A model generated the notes under the pieces. The model saw only the letters and a program-made list of their open reading frames with translations, was not told the DNA's origin and did no database searches. 52,068 nucleotides of DNA, from contig NZ_QUAC01000110.1 of assembly GCF_003389455.1 (NCBI RefSeq), positions 1 through 52,068 on the forward strand. The letters run 5' to 3'. Shown one piece after another: positions 17,221 through 26,725 of this stretch. The first letter of the stretch is position 1, and every line of letters begins with the position of its first letter. The DNA comes from Streptomyces inhibens (lineage in GTDB: Bacteria; Actinomycetota; Actinomycetes; Streptomycetales; Streptomycetaceae). Made by a program: the position numbers and the translations under genes.

Positions 17221-18262
17221 CAACACGCCCGGACCTGCGGAAACCCCGCCCCGGCGGCCCGCCCTGCTGCTCTCCATGGGCCCCGGCATCGCGGACCGGC
17301 TGCTTGACGCCCGTCACCACATCCGCCTCGCGGCCCTAGCCCGTACCGACTCCCGCCTTGTCGCCCATGAGTTGGCCGACCCCACGCCCGAGGTGGCCGC
17401 CGCCCTCGCCGATGCCGAGGTTCTCCTCACCTGCTGGGGTGCCCCGCGGCTCACCGACCGGGTCCTGGACTCGGCTCCCCGGCTCCGCGCCGTCGTCCAC
17501 GCCGCCGGATCGGTCAGACACCACCTCACCGACGCCTGTTGGACACGCGGTATCGCCGTCGCCTCGGCGGCCTCCGTCAATGCGCTGCCCGTCGCCGAAT
17601 ACACCCTCGCCGCGATCCTCTTCGCCAACAAAAGGGTCTTGCACAGCGCCCGCCGCTACCGCACCCTGCGCGCCCCGCACGACTGGCACCACGAGCTGTC
17701 CGGTGCCGGCAACTACCGCCGGACCGTCGGCATCATCGGCGCCTCCCGCATCGGCCGCCGTGTCATCGAGCTGCTGCACCCCTTTGATCTGCGCATCCTG
17801 CTGTACGACCCGTACGTCGACGCCGCCGAGGCCTGCCGGCTGGGCGCGACGCCGGTCTCCCTCGGCACCCTCTGCGCCGACAGCGACATCATCACCGTGC
17901 ACGCTCCCCAGTTGCCCGCCACCCACCACATGCTGGGCGCCCGCGAGCTCGCGCTGATGCCGGACGGCGCGACCCTCATCAACACCGCCCGCGGCTCGCT
18001 CATCGACGAAACGGCCCTGCTTGCCGAGCTGGTGACCGGCCGTCTGCACGCGGTCCTGGACGTCACCGATCCCGAACTGCCGCCCCCCGACTCCCCGTTG
18101 TACGACCTCCCGAACGTCCTGCTCACCCCGCATATCGCCGGCTCCCTGGGCGGCGAACTCCACCGCATGGCCGACCGGGCGCTCGACGAGGTGGCGCGAT
18201 TCGCGTCCGGTCTGCCCTTCATGGACCCGGTGCACCCGGCGGACCGGAACCGCTCCGCCTGA
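17204..18262 (+). CDS. D-isomer-specific 2-hydroxyacid dehydrogenase family protein
   Basis: 352 residues. NAD-dependent reduction of 2-keto acids or oxidation of D-2-hydroxy acids, or a related phosphoglycerate-dehydrogenase-like activity. The NAD-binding domain has GIIGASRIGRRV, followed by LYDPYVD with Asp after the second strand (NAD preference). The catalytic triad is visible as Arg in NTARGSLIDE, Glu in DVTDPELPP and His in TPHIAGSLG. The first 20 residues are Pro-rich and overlap the previous gene, with AAGGAG about 13 nt upstream of the ATG. The substrate is unknown. Confidence 0.9.
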   Translation: MHPTPDNTPGPAETPPRRPALLLSMGPGIADRLLDARHHIRLAALARTDSRLVAHELADPTPEVAAALADAEVLLTCWGAPRLTDRVLDSAPRLRAVVHAAGSVRHHLTDACWTRGIAVASAASVNALPVAEYTLAAILFANKRVLHSARRYRTLRAPHDWHHELSGAGNYRRTVGIIGASRIGRRVIELLHPFDLRILLYDPYVDAAEACRLGATPVSLGTLCADSDIITVHAPQLPATHHMLGARELALMPDGATLINTARGSLIDETALLAELVTGRLHAVLDVTDPELPPPDSPLYDLPNVLLTPHIAGSLGGELHRMADRALDEVARFASGLPFMDPVHPADRNRSA

Positions 18263-18288
18263 CCCCATCAAGAGCCGCATTCCTCACT

Positions 18289-18312
18289 AAGATGGATGTA
18301 TCAATGCATCTT
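18289..18312. promoter_or_regulatory. Operator-like dyad upstream of the SnoaL-like gene
   Basis: AAGATG-N12-CATCTT, with two further matching base pairs inside (AAGATGgAT...ATgCATCTT), lies 38 bp before the ATG in an otherwise GC-rich spacer. Probable binding site for an unlinked regulator. Confidence 0.5.
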
Positions 18313-18350
18313 GGCTCTGCGCATCGCGCCCAGCCCCTAAGGGAGGCGCC

Positions 18351-19043
18351 ATGAAATTCGTACAAATAATCGACTACAAGACCGAGCGGCCCGAGGGCAT
18401 GAACGAGCTCATGGACAAGTGGGTCGAACAGACCAAGGGCAAGCGGACCGCCACCCACAGCCTCATCGGCAAGGACCGGACCGACGCGTCCCACTACGTC
18501 GAGATCGTCGAATTTCCTTCGCACGAAGAGGCGGTGAAGAACTCCCAGCTGCCGGAGACCGACCGGATCTTCCGGGAGATGACCGAGCTCTGCGACGGAA
18601 TGCCGTCGTTCATCGACCTCGACGTGGTCCGGGACGAACAGTTGAACACCGCAACCGCCCGCCGGTTCTTCCACGAGATCGCCGTCGGGGGCAACCTCAA
18701 CGCCATCGACGAGGTGTTCGCGGCCGACTACCGGGACCACGACGTCATCAAGGAGGAGGAGACCGTGGTCGGGTCCGACGCCCTCCGCAGCGACGTCACC
18801 TCCTGGCGGGCCGCCTTCGACTTCACCATCAACCTCGAAAGCCAGATCGCCGAGGGCGACGACGTCGTGACGCGCTGGACCTGGACCGGCACGCACAAAG
18901 GCGCATTCATGGGCATCCAGCCGACCGGCACGGTGTGCACCATGACCGGGGTGACGACCTTCCGGTTCCACGACGGAAAGATCCAGGAAGGCTGGTGGCA
19001 CTACGACCTCATGCGCCTGATGCGGCAGCTCGGCGCGCTCTGA
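18351..19043 (+). CDS. SnoaL-like ester cyclase-family protein with N-terminal ferredoxin-like domain
   Basis: 230 residues in two parts. Residues 1-97 resemble a dimeric alpha/beta-barrel (ABM-like) domain (KFVQIIDYKTERPEGMNEL..., HYVEIVEFPSHEEAVKNSQLPET). Residues 98-230 are SnoaL-like: FFHEIAVGGNLNAIDEVFAADYRDHD, VVTRWTWTGTHKGAFMGIQPTG, GVTTFRFHDGKIQEGWWHYD. SnoaL-type folds include polyketide cyclases, but many are uncharacterised and no polyketide genes are nearby, so a cyclase role is not asserted. GGGAGG stands 5 nt before the ATG. It is a single gene followed by a strong terminator. Confidence 0.85.
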   Translation: MKFVQIIDYKTERPEGMNELMDKWVEQTKGKRTATHSLIGKDRTDASHYVEIVEFPSHEEAVKNSQLPETDRIFREMTELCDGMPSFIDLDVVRDEQLNTATARRFFHEIAVGGNLNAIDEVFAADYRDHDVIKEEETVVGSDALRSDVTSWRAAFDFTINLESQIAEGDDVVTRWTWTGTHKGAFMGIQPTGTVCTMTGVTTFRFHDGKIQEGWWHYDLMRLMRQLGAL

Positions 19044-19074
19044 CCGGGCCATCGAGAGCGCAGGCGGCAAGCGG

Positions 19075-19117
19075 AAGGCCCCTGTTCCCGTCGCTCACGA
19101 GCGGGAACAGGGGCCTT
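19075..19117. terminator. Strong bidirectional terminator between the SnoaL-like gene and groEL1
   Basis: A perfect 16-bp stem, AAGGCCCCTGTTCCCG / CGGGAACAGGGGCCTT, with an 11-nt loop, followed by TT, lies between two convergent genes. Confidence 0.92.
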
Positions 19118-19163
19118 TTGGCCGGTTACGCGGCCGACTGCGCGGCTACCCGGCGGTCATGCC

Positions 19164-20810
<1,647 letters not shown>

Positions 20811-20859
20811 TCATTGCGATCCTCGGCCACGACGTGGGGACCGCTGTCGCTCAAACGAA

Positions 20860-20906
20860 CTGCGCCCCTGCCCCGGGTTGTTTAGACGCGGGAACCAGGG
20901 GCGCAG
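20860..20906 (-). terminator. Hairpin between groES and groEL1 (attenuator or processing site)
   Basis: CTGCGCCCCTG pairs with CAGGGGCGCAG (11 bp) around a 25-nt loop containing a small inner CCCG/CGGG stem. It could yield extra groES-only transcript. Readthrough must occur if groEL1 has no promoter of its own. Confidence 0.6.
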
Positions 20907-20926
20907 ATCACGGCAAAACTGGTGAC

Positions 20927-21235
20927 TTACTTCTCGACGATCGCGAGAACGTCGCGAGCCGAGAGGACGAGGTACTCCTCGTTGTTGTACTTCACCTCGG
21001 TGCCGCCGTACTTGCTGTAGAGCACGACGTCGCCGACCTTCACGTCGAGCTCGACGCGCTTGCCGTCCTCGATCCGGCCCGGGCCCACGGCCAGGACGAC
21101 GCCCTCCTGGGGCTTCTCCTTGGCGGTGTCCGGAATGACCAGGCCCGAGGCCGTGGTCTGCTCGGCGTCGAGCGGCTGGACCACAATGCGGTCCTCAAGC
21201 GGCTTGATGGCAACCTTGGAGCTGGTGGTCGTCAC
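20927..21235 (-). CDS. groES: Co-chaperonin GroES
   Basis: 102 residues. It forms the heptameric lid of the GroEL chamber. [46 protein letters not shown] includes the mobile loop that contacts Gro[17 protein letters not shown] is the usual C-terminal half. First gene of the groES-groEL1 operon, with two CIRCE elements upstream. Confidence 0.97.
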   Translation of the reverse strand: MTTTSSKVAIKPLEDRIVVQPLDAEQTTASGLVIPDTAKEKPQEGVVLAVGPGRIEDGKRVELDVKVGDVVLYSKYGGTEVKYNNEEYLVLSARDVLAIVEK

Positions 21236-21335
21236 GATCCGACCTCCCCCTTCGGAGATCTCACGGGGTTAACTGTCTGAGGTGGCGACCAGGTGGATCC
21301 GTCGTCGCGGGTGCCGGACCTGCCCGTCGCTGTGT

Positions 21336-21362
21336 CTGGCACTCCCCACTGGAGAGTGCCAA
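21336..21362. promoter_or_regulatory. CIRCE element (HrcA operator), proximal copy
   Basis: CTGGCACTC-N9-GAGTGCCAA, matching the CIRCE consensus TTAGCACTC-N9-GAGTGCTAA in spacing and in most positions. It lies 101 bp upstream of groES. HrcA represses chaperonin genes through this site. Confidence 0.9.
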
Positions 21363-21381
21363 CGCCGAGACTATGACGCGG

Positions 21382-21408
21382 TTAGCACTCGGTCAAGCGG
21401 AGTGCCAG
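21382..21408. promoter_or_regulatory. CIRCE element (HrcA operator), distal copy
   Basis: TTAGCACTC-N9-GAGTGCCAG has one perfect consensus half-site. It is centred 46 bp from the proximal copy. Two operators allow tighter HrcA repression. The strand facing away reaches the FtsW-like gene only about 290 bp further on. Confidence 0.9.
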
Positions 21409-21694
21409 CGCGGCGGGGGGTACGTCCCGTGACGGCGGTTGACCCGCCGTACGGTGCCGCCGTCCGCGGGCGCCCACCGTCCGCCGTTTTCGGCCATCGG
21501 CGGCCATCTGCGGCGGGATCGGGGCGGGTTGCCGGGCGGCCACCGGGGCGGTTCCGTGCCAAATCGGACACACCTTCCCCTTCCCTCGCAACCAGCTCAC
21601 CGACTGCCTCGTCTACCTCCCCGACTGCCGAGCCGACCAACCGGGCTCAGCCCGGCCGGCTCGCGGCCAAGACGATCGATGGCGGAGGAATCCC
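21409..21694. other. Intergenic stretch between CIRCE and the FtsW-like gene
   Basis: 286 bp, GC-rich. No convincing ORF, RNA or dyad was seen. It presumably holds the promoter of the FtsW-like gene. Confidence 0.4.
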
Positions 21695-23167
21695 GTGCGT
21701 GGACTGACCAGCGTTCCCCGGGCGGCCGGGGAGCCGGAGAGCGATGCCGAGCGCACCATGACGTTCGCCGCGCTGGCCCAGGCACCGAACCGCCGGAAGA
21801 CCGAGGCCTGGCTGCTCGCGTTCGTCGTCCTGATCGCGGTCTTCGGCTATGCGTACACCGGCCTGTCGATGACCGGCCGGCTGCCCGGCGGGCTGGCCGG
21901 CTTCGCCGTCAGCATGTTCTTCGTGGCGCTGGTCCCACATCTGGTCCTGCGCCGCTTCGCGCCGCGCGCCGACCCGTTGATCCTGCCGGTGGCGACGCTG
22001 CTGACCGGAATAGGCCTGGTGCTGCTGCACCGCCTCGACGTCACCTACGCACAGACCCCCCGGCTGAAGATCGCCGAGGCGGCGAGCGGCCAGCTGGTGT
22101 GGACGGTGATCGGGGTGGCGGTCTGTATCGCCATCCTGCTGGTGCTGCGCGATCACCGCATTCTGCAGCGCTACATCTATCTGACGATGGTGGTCGCGCT
22201 CGTACTGCTGATGGCGCCGGCCTTCTTCGGCGCCGACATGTACGGCGCCAAGCGCTGGATTCTGATCGGGCCGCTGTCGTTGCAGCCCGGCGAGTTCGTA
22301 AAGATCATGATCTCGGTGTTCTTCGCCGGCTATCTGACCATCAACCGCGATGCGCTGGCGCTGTCCGGACGCCGCGTCATGGGCGTCCAGCTGCCCCCGG
22401 GACGGCAGCTCGGGCCGATCTTCACGATCTGGGTGATCAGCCTGCTGGTGCTGGTCTTCGAACGGGACCTGGGCACCTCGCTGATCTTCTTCGGGGTCTT
22501 CGTGATCATGCTCTACATGGCCACCGAGCGCACCAGTTGGGTGCTGTGCGGACTGGCCATGGCAGCGGTCGGCGCCACCGTCGTCGGCTCCACGGAGCCG
22601 CACGTCAAGGGCCGGATCATGGCCTGGCTGCACCCGATGGACATCTTCCTGCCCAAGAGCCAGCGCCCGCCGGGGCTGATCTCCGAACAGGCCGCGCAGG
22701 CGCTGTTCAGCTTCGGCAGCGGCGGCATCGCGGGCAGCGGACTGGGCCAGGGCCACCCCGAGCTGATCGGCTTCGCCGGCAACAGCGACTTCATCCTCAC
22801 CACGGTCGGCGAGGAGCTGGGGCTGGCCGGGGTGATGGCCGTGGTGATGCTGTACGTACTGCTGGCGCAGCGCGGGCTGCGGGTGGGCCTGACCGCCCGC
22901 GACCCGTTCGGCAAGCTGCTCGCGGTCGGGCTCTCCGGGGCGCTGCTGCTCCAGGTCTTCGTCGTCGCCGGCGGTGTCACCGGTCTGATCCCGCTGACCG
23001 GCAAGGCCCTGCCGTTCCTCGCCAAGGGCGGCTCGTCGCTCGTCGCGAACTGGGTGATGGTGGCGCTGCTGCTGCGGATCAGCGACAGCGCCCAGCGCCG
23101 ACGGGAACCGGTCGGCGCGGGAGCCGACCGGCCACCACGACGGCGACGCGGCCGCCGGGAGCGCTAA
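21695..23167 (+). CDS. FtsW/RodA/SpoVE-family membrane protein (SEDS)
   Basis: 490 residues, polytopic. SEDS proteins polymerise lipid II glycan strands together with a class B penicillin-binding protein at division or elongation sites. Family motifs: GAKRWILIGPLSLQPGEFVK, ERDLGTSLIFFGVFVIM, KGRIMAWLHPMD (Asp at the position of the catalytic residue), ALFSFGSGGIAGSGLGQG, VGEELGL, and the C-terminal PFLAKGGSSLVANW. The GTG start is placed by GGAGGA 5 nt upstream. No penicillin-binding protein gene is adjacent. I do not recall a SEDS gene at this position in S. coelicolor, so it may be a lineage-specific paralogue. Confidence 0.9.
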   Translation: MRGLTSVPRAAGEPESDAERTMTFAALAQAPNRRKTEAWLLAFVVLIAVFGYAYTGLSMTGRLPGGLAGFAVSMFFVALVPHLVLRRFAPRADPLILPVATLLTGIGLVLLHRLDVTYAQTPRLKIAEAASGQLVWTVIGVAVCIAILLVLRDHRILQRYIYLTMVVALVLLMAPAFFGADMYGAKRWILIGPLSLQPGEFVKIMISVFFAGYLTINRDALALSGRRVMGVQLPPGRQLGPIFTIWVISLLVLVFERDLGTSLIFFGVFVIMLYMATERTSWVLCGLAMAAVGATVVGSTEPHVKGRIMAWLHPMDIFLPKSQRPPGLISEQAAQALFSFGSGGIAGSGLGQGHPELIGFAGNSDFILTTVGEELGLAGVMAVVMLYVLLAQRGLRVGLTARDPFGKLLAVGLSGALLLQVFVVAGGVTGLIPLTGKALPFLAKGGSSLVANWVMVALLLRISDSAQRRREPVGAGADRPPRRRRGRRER

Positions 23168-23233
23168 GGCGGCGGATCGATACGCCCCGAGGTCCCTCGC
23201 CCCGTATCCCCGGGCCTCGTCACCTGGCCCACA

Positions 23234-24454
23234 ATGGTGCAGGTGACCGACCTCGACACCTTCTCCGCGCTGCTCGCCCCCGAGGGGCAGGCGCTGCTGG
23301 CCGAACTGCGGGACCACGATCCGGCGGACGAACTGGCGGCCGCGACCCGGCTGCGCCGTGACCACCCCGCGCCGCTGGTCTCCGCGGCGCTCGGCCAGGC
23401 CCGGCTGCGGCAGCGCGCGGCGGCGAAGTTCGGGGCGGACGCACGGCTGATGTACTTCACGCCCAACGGCGTCGAACAGTCCACCCGCGCCACGGTCGCC
23501 GCCCACCGCGCCACCCGGCTCGCCGCGCTGGGCGTCCGTACGCTGGCCGACCTCTGCTGCGGGATCGGCGGCGACGCGATCGCGCTGGCCCGGGCCGGGA
23601 TCCGCGTACTGGCCGTCGACCGGGACCCGCTGGCCTGCGCCGCGGCACGGGCGAACGCCGAGGCGCTGGGGCTCGCCGGCCTGATCGAGGTGCGCTGTGC
23701 GGATGTGACGGAGGTGGACACCGCCGGCTACGACGCGGTGTTCGTCGATCCAGCGCGGCGCAGCACGGCGCGGGGCGGGAGAATTTTCGATCCGGAGGCG
23801 TATTCGCCGCCGCTGTCGTGGGCCGTGGAGGCGGCCCGTACGGCCCCGTTCGCGGCGCTGAAGATCGCGCCGGGGGTGCCGCACGACGCGCTGCCCGACG
23901 ACGCCGAGACGGAGTGGATCTCGGACGGGGGCGAGGTCAAGGAGGCCGTGCTGTGGTTCGGGACGGCGGGGGGCGGCGGGGCCGGTCCGACCCCCGGCGC
24001 GCGCCGGGCGACGCTGCTTCCCTCCGGGGAATCGCTGCTGGGCGCGGGGCTGCCCGACCCTGAGCCGGGCCCCGTCGGGGACTGGCTGTACGAGCCGGAC
24101 GGTGCGGTGATCCGGGCCCATCTCGTCGCGGATGTCGCCCGGCAGGTCGACGGGCGGCTGATCGATCCGACGATCGCGTACATCACCGCGGACCGGCTGA
24201 CGGAGACGGCGTATGCGACCGCCTACGCGATCACCGACGTGCTGCCGTTCAACGTCAAGAAGCTGAAGGCGCTGCTGCGCGAGCGCGAGGTCGGCATCGC
24301 GGTGATCAAGAAGCGCGGCTCCGCGGTCGAGCCGGAGGAGCTGCGCAAGAAGCTGAAGCTCGGCGGCGGCCGCAACTCCTGCACGATCTTCCTGACCCGG
24401 GTCGCCGGCGCCCCCACGATGCTGCTGGGGCACCCGGCGGCAAAGGCCCCTTAG
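23234..24454 (+). CDS. Class I SAM-dependent methyltransferase with THUMP-like C-terminal domain
   Basis: 406 residues. The Rossmann methyltransferase core occupies about 80-250: motif I TLADLCCGIGGDAIALA, then VLAVDRDPLACAAARANAEALG (motif II) and YDAVFVDPARR (motif IV-like). The C-terminal 70 residues (AYAITDVLPFNVKKLKALLREREVGIAVIKKRGSAVEPEELRKKLKLGG) match the THUMP-like fold, which suggests an RNA substrate. The exact target is unknown. It follows the SEDS gene by 66 bp on the same strand, perhaps cotranscribed. Confidence 0.88.
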   Translation: MVQVTDLDTFSALLAPEGQALLAELRDHDPADELAAATRLRRDHPAPLVSAALGQARLRQRAAAKFGADARLMYFTPNGVEQSTRATVAAHRATRLAALGVRTLADLCCGIGGDAIALARAGIRVLAVDRDPLACAAARANAEALGLAGLIEVRCADVTEVDTAGYDAVFVDPARRSTARGGRIFDPEAYSPPLSWAVEAARTAPFAALKIAPGVPHDALPDDAETEWISDGGEVKEAVLWFGTAGGGGAGPTPGARRATLLPSGESLLGAGLPDPEPGPVGDWLYEPDGAVIRAHLVADVARQVDGRLIDPTIAYITADRLTETAYATAYAITDVLPFNVKKLKALLREREVGIAVIKKRGSAVEPEELRKKLKLGGGRNSCTIFLTRVAGAPTMLLGHPAAKAP

Positions 24455-24460
24455 GGGCGC

Positions 24461-24826
24461 TCACGCCAGGTCGGTGAGGTCCTCGGCGTAGATCTGGGAG
24501 AGCGGCTGCGGGCCGATGTACTGCTGGCAGGTGCACTGGCCCGCTTCGTACTGCACCGGCTTGTGGTCGGCGTCCCAGGCGACCGCGATCTCCACCAGCT
24601 CATGACACTTGCCCTTTTTGTCATGCTTGGCGAGGTGATGGGTGCAGCCGCACACCGGCTCCGGCGGCTTCTGGGCAGCCTCCAGCGCCTGCCGCTCCAT
24701 CCGGTCGGACTCCAGGCGCTCCATCTTGCGCTCATGGCGGGTGCGCAGCGCCGTACGGGCGGTGTCGGCGACCTTCGCGAAGCCACCCGCCATGAAGAAG
24801 ATGAACACCCACCAGAACCAGTCCAC
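24461..24826 (-). CDS. Membrane-anchored protein with Cys/His cluster
   Basis: 121 residues. One N-terminal membrane segment (DWFWWVFIFFMAGGFA) is followed by a charged helical stretch (about 25-50) and a Cys/His-rich region: CGCTHHLAKHDKKGKC, later CTCQQY. Five Cys plus His suggest a small zinc-ribbon-like or redox fold, cytoplasmic if the anchor is N-out. Function unknown. The GTG start follows GGGGAGG at 9 nt; a start 43 codons further upstream gives an unrelated N-terminus. It lies 133 bp downstream of tsaD on the same strand. Confidence 0.75.
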   Translation of the reverse strand: MDWFWWVFIFFMAGGFAKVADTARTALRTRHERKMERLESDRMERQALEAAQKPPEPVCGCTHHLAKHDKKGKCHELVEIAVAWDADHKPVQYEAGQCTCQQYIGPQPLSQIYAEDLTDLA

Positions 24827-24959
24827 AGCCTGCCGCCTCCCCACGTGCGCCCCCGGTGCTGCAAGCCAGGGTAAGACCTCGCGCCGGACGGCGGGGCGGG
24901 GGAGCCGGGAGGACTCGCAGAACGACAAAACAAGCCCCGGGCGCCCCGCCCGCACCGCC

Positions 24960-26090
24960 TCAGGAGTAGAGGTTGTGCTTGCTCACCTCGTGGACGTGGT
25001 CATGGCCGTGGTGGTGCGGGGCCGCGGCCCCGGAGGCCTCGCCGGGTACGTGCGGCTCGGTGACCGGCAGGGACGAGTCCGCCGAGAGGTCCCAGTCGGA
25101 GGCCGGCCGGTTCCGCGCCACCATCTCCGCGCCCAGGGCCGCGACCATCGCGCCGTTGTCGGTGCACAGCTTGGGCCGCGGCACCCGCAGGGTGATGCCG
25201 GCGTCCTCGCAGCGGCGCTCGGCCATCGCCCGCAGCCGGGAGTTGGCCGCGACCCCGCCGCCGATCATCAGGTGGTCCACGCCGTTGTCCTTGCAGGCCC
25301 GGACGGCCTTACGGGTCAGCACATCCACGACGGCCTCCTGGAAGGACGCCGAGACATCCGCCACCGGCACCTCCTCGCCGGCCGCCCGCTTCGCCTCGAT
25401 CCAGCGGGCCACCGCCGTCTTCAGACCCGAGAAGGAGAAGTCGTAGACCGGGTCGCGGGGGCCGGTCAGACCGCGCGGGAAGCGGATCGCGTCCGGGTTG
25501 CCCTCGCGTGCGTAGCGGTCGATGACCGGACCGCCGGGGAAGCCGAGGTTCAGCACCCGTGCGATCTTGTCGAACGCCTCGCCCGCCGCGTCGTCGATCG
25601 TCGAGCCCAGGGGGCGTACGTCGGCGGTGATGTCGGGCGCGAGCAGCAGCGAGGAGTGGCCGCCGGACACCAGCAGGGCCATCGTCGGCTCGGGCAGCGC
25701 GCCGTGTTCGAGCTGGTCGACACAGATGTGCGAGGCGAGGTGGTTGACGCCGTACAGCGGCTTGCCGAGGGCGTAGGCGTACGCCTTGGCGGCCGAGACG
25801 CCGACCAGCAGCGCGCCGGCCAGGCCCGGTCCCGCGGTGACCGCGATGCCGTCCAGGTCGCTCGCCGCGATGCCGGCGTCCTTCAGCGCCCGCTGGATGG
25901 TGGGGACCATCGCCTCCAGGTGGGCCCGCGAGGCCACCTCCGGCACCACGCCGCCGAAGCGCGCATGCTCGTCGACGCTGGAGGCGACCGCGTCGGCGAG
26001 GAGGGTGTGGCCGCGGACGATGCCGACACCGGTCTCGTCGCAGGAGGTCTCGATACCGAGGACGAGCGGTCCGCCGCGTGAGTCAGCCAT
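24960..26090 (-). CDS. tsaD: tRNA N6-threonylcarbamoyladenosine transferase TsaD
   Basis: 376 residues. Catalytic subunit that, with TsaB and TsaE, transfers threonylcarbamoyl to A37 of ANN-decoding tRNAs. The ASKHA-fold start is [14 protein letters not shown]; the metal site His117-x3-His121 is in VNHLASHI, and later motifs are [22 protein letters not shown] and [13 protein letters not shown]. The C-terminus carries a His-rich tail ([19 protein letters not shown]) absent from enterobacterial TsaD. It starts 5 bp after rimI, with AAGGAAC 9 nt before its ATG. Confidence 0.96.
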   Translation of the reverse strand: MADSRGGPLVLGIETSCDETGVGIVRGHTLLADAVASSVDEHARFGGVVPEVASRAHLEAMVPTIQRALKDAGIAASDLDGIAVTAGPGLAGALLVGVSAAKAYAYALGKPLYGVNHLASHICVDQLEHGALPEPTMALLVSGGHSSLLLAPDITADVRPLGSTIDDAAGEAFDKIARVLNLGFPGGPVIDRYAREGNPDAIRFPRGLTGPRDPVYDFSFSGLKTAVARWIEAKRAAGEEVPVADVSASFQEAVVDVLTRKAVRACKDNGVDHLMIGGGVAANSRLRAMAERRCEDAGITLRVPRPKLCTDNGAMVAALGAEMVARNRPASDWDLSADSSLPVTEPHVPGEASGAAAPHHHGHDHVHEVSKHNLYS

Positions 26091-26095
26091 GAGTG

Positions 26096-26725
26096 TCAAG
26101 TTCCTTGTACGGAGGGTGCTTCGGAGGAGGTCTGGGTGGTGCGCCGCATCACGAGGGCGTCGTGGTTGCCGGGCTGGTAGTAGCCGCGACGGAAGCCGAT
26201 CGGCTCGAAGCCGAAGCGCTCGTAGAGGCGTTGGGCGCGAAGGTTGTCGACGCGTACCTCCAGCAGCACCTCGTGGCACTCGAAGTCCGTTGCGGCGCCG
26301 AGGAGTTCGGTGAGCAGCCGGGCGCCGAGGCCGGTGCCCCACTGGTCGCGGGCGGTGGCGATGGTCTGGATGTCGCCGGTGCCGTCGACGGCGGCCAGCC
26401 CGCCGTAGCCGACCAGCCGGCCCTCATCGGTGCCGCTGTGCGGCGGCACCTCCAATTCGGCGACGAGATAGCGGCGGGTGGCGTGCGGGCCGCGCGCATG
26501 GGCCAGCTCGGACCAGAACATGCCGGGCGACCAGGCGTCCTCGGGGAACAGCTCCCGTTCGAGTTCGAGCACCGGCGCTATGTCCCACCAGCGCATCTCG
26601 CGCAGCACTGCGGCAAGCTGCGGGGCGCCGCCGCGCGGGGGAGGTGCCGCCGCGGGGATTGGGGCCTCCCCTGCTCGAACGGAGTTGAGAGCTTGGGGAA
26701 GGTCGGGCGACGGTCCGGCACTCAC
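26096..26725 (-). CDS. rimI: Ribosomal-protein-alanine acetyltransferase-like GNAT (RimI)
   Basis: GNAT N-acetyltransferase. The core begins at [23 protein letters not shown], with acetyl-CoA loop [12 protein letters not shown] and a typical end [23 protein letters not shown]. The GTG start adopted overlaps the tsaB stop (GTGA), which gives 209 residues with a 48-residue Pro/Ala-rich N-terminal extension. That extension contains a translated palindromic repeat and is absent from ordinary RimI (about 150-165 residues). A start at the internal ATG lacks a clear ribosome site. Either start remains possible. Confidence 0.88.
   Translation of the reverse strand: MSAGPSPDLPQALNSVRAGEAPIPAAAPPPRGGAPQLAAVLREMRWWDIAPVLELERELFPEDAWSPGMFWSELAHARGPHATRRYLVAELEVPPHSGTDEGRLVGYGGLAAVDGTGDIQTIATARDQWGTGLGARLLTELLGAATDFECHEVLLEVRVDNLRAQRLYERFGFEPIGFRRGYYQPGNHDALVMRRTTQTSSEAPSVQGT
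26661..26700. repeat. Small palindromic repeat inside the 5' part of rimI
   Basis: TCCCC-t-GCTC-N12-GAGC-tt-GGGGA forms a hairpin. It resembles a short palindrome common between Streptomyces genes (AAGCTCTCgg...cGAGCaGGGG, from memory). Here it lies in the tsaB-rimI junction and is open in the rimI frame. Confidence 0.55.

Noticed and set aside
21439..23361. 640-codon forward open frame across the SEDS gene
   Set aside because: Arg/Pro/Gly-rich shadow frame; the SEDS frame carries all conserved motifs.
21647..24433. 928-codon reverse-strand open frame over the SEDS and methyltransferase genes
   Set aside because: Low-complexity shadow of two well-supported forward genes; no domain seen.
26091..26342. 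Upstream extension of tsaD to 460 residues
   Set aside because: It overlaps the rimI coding region in another frame; TsaD homology begins at the ATG at 26090.
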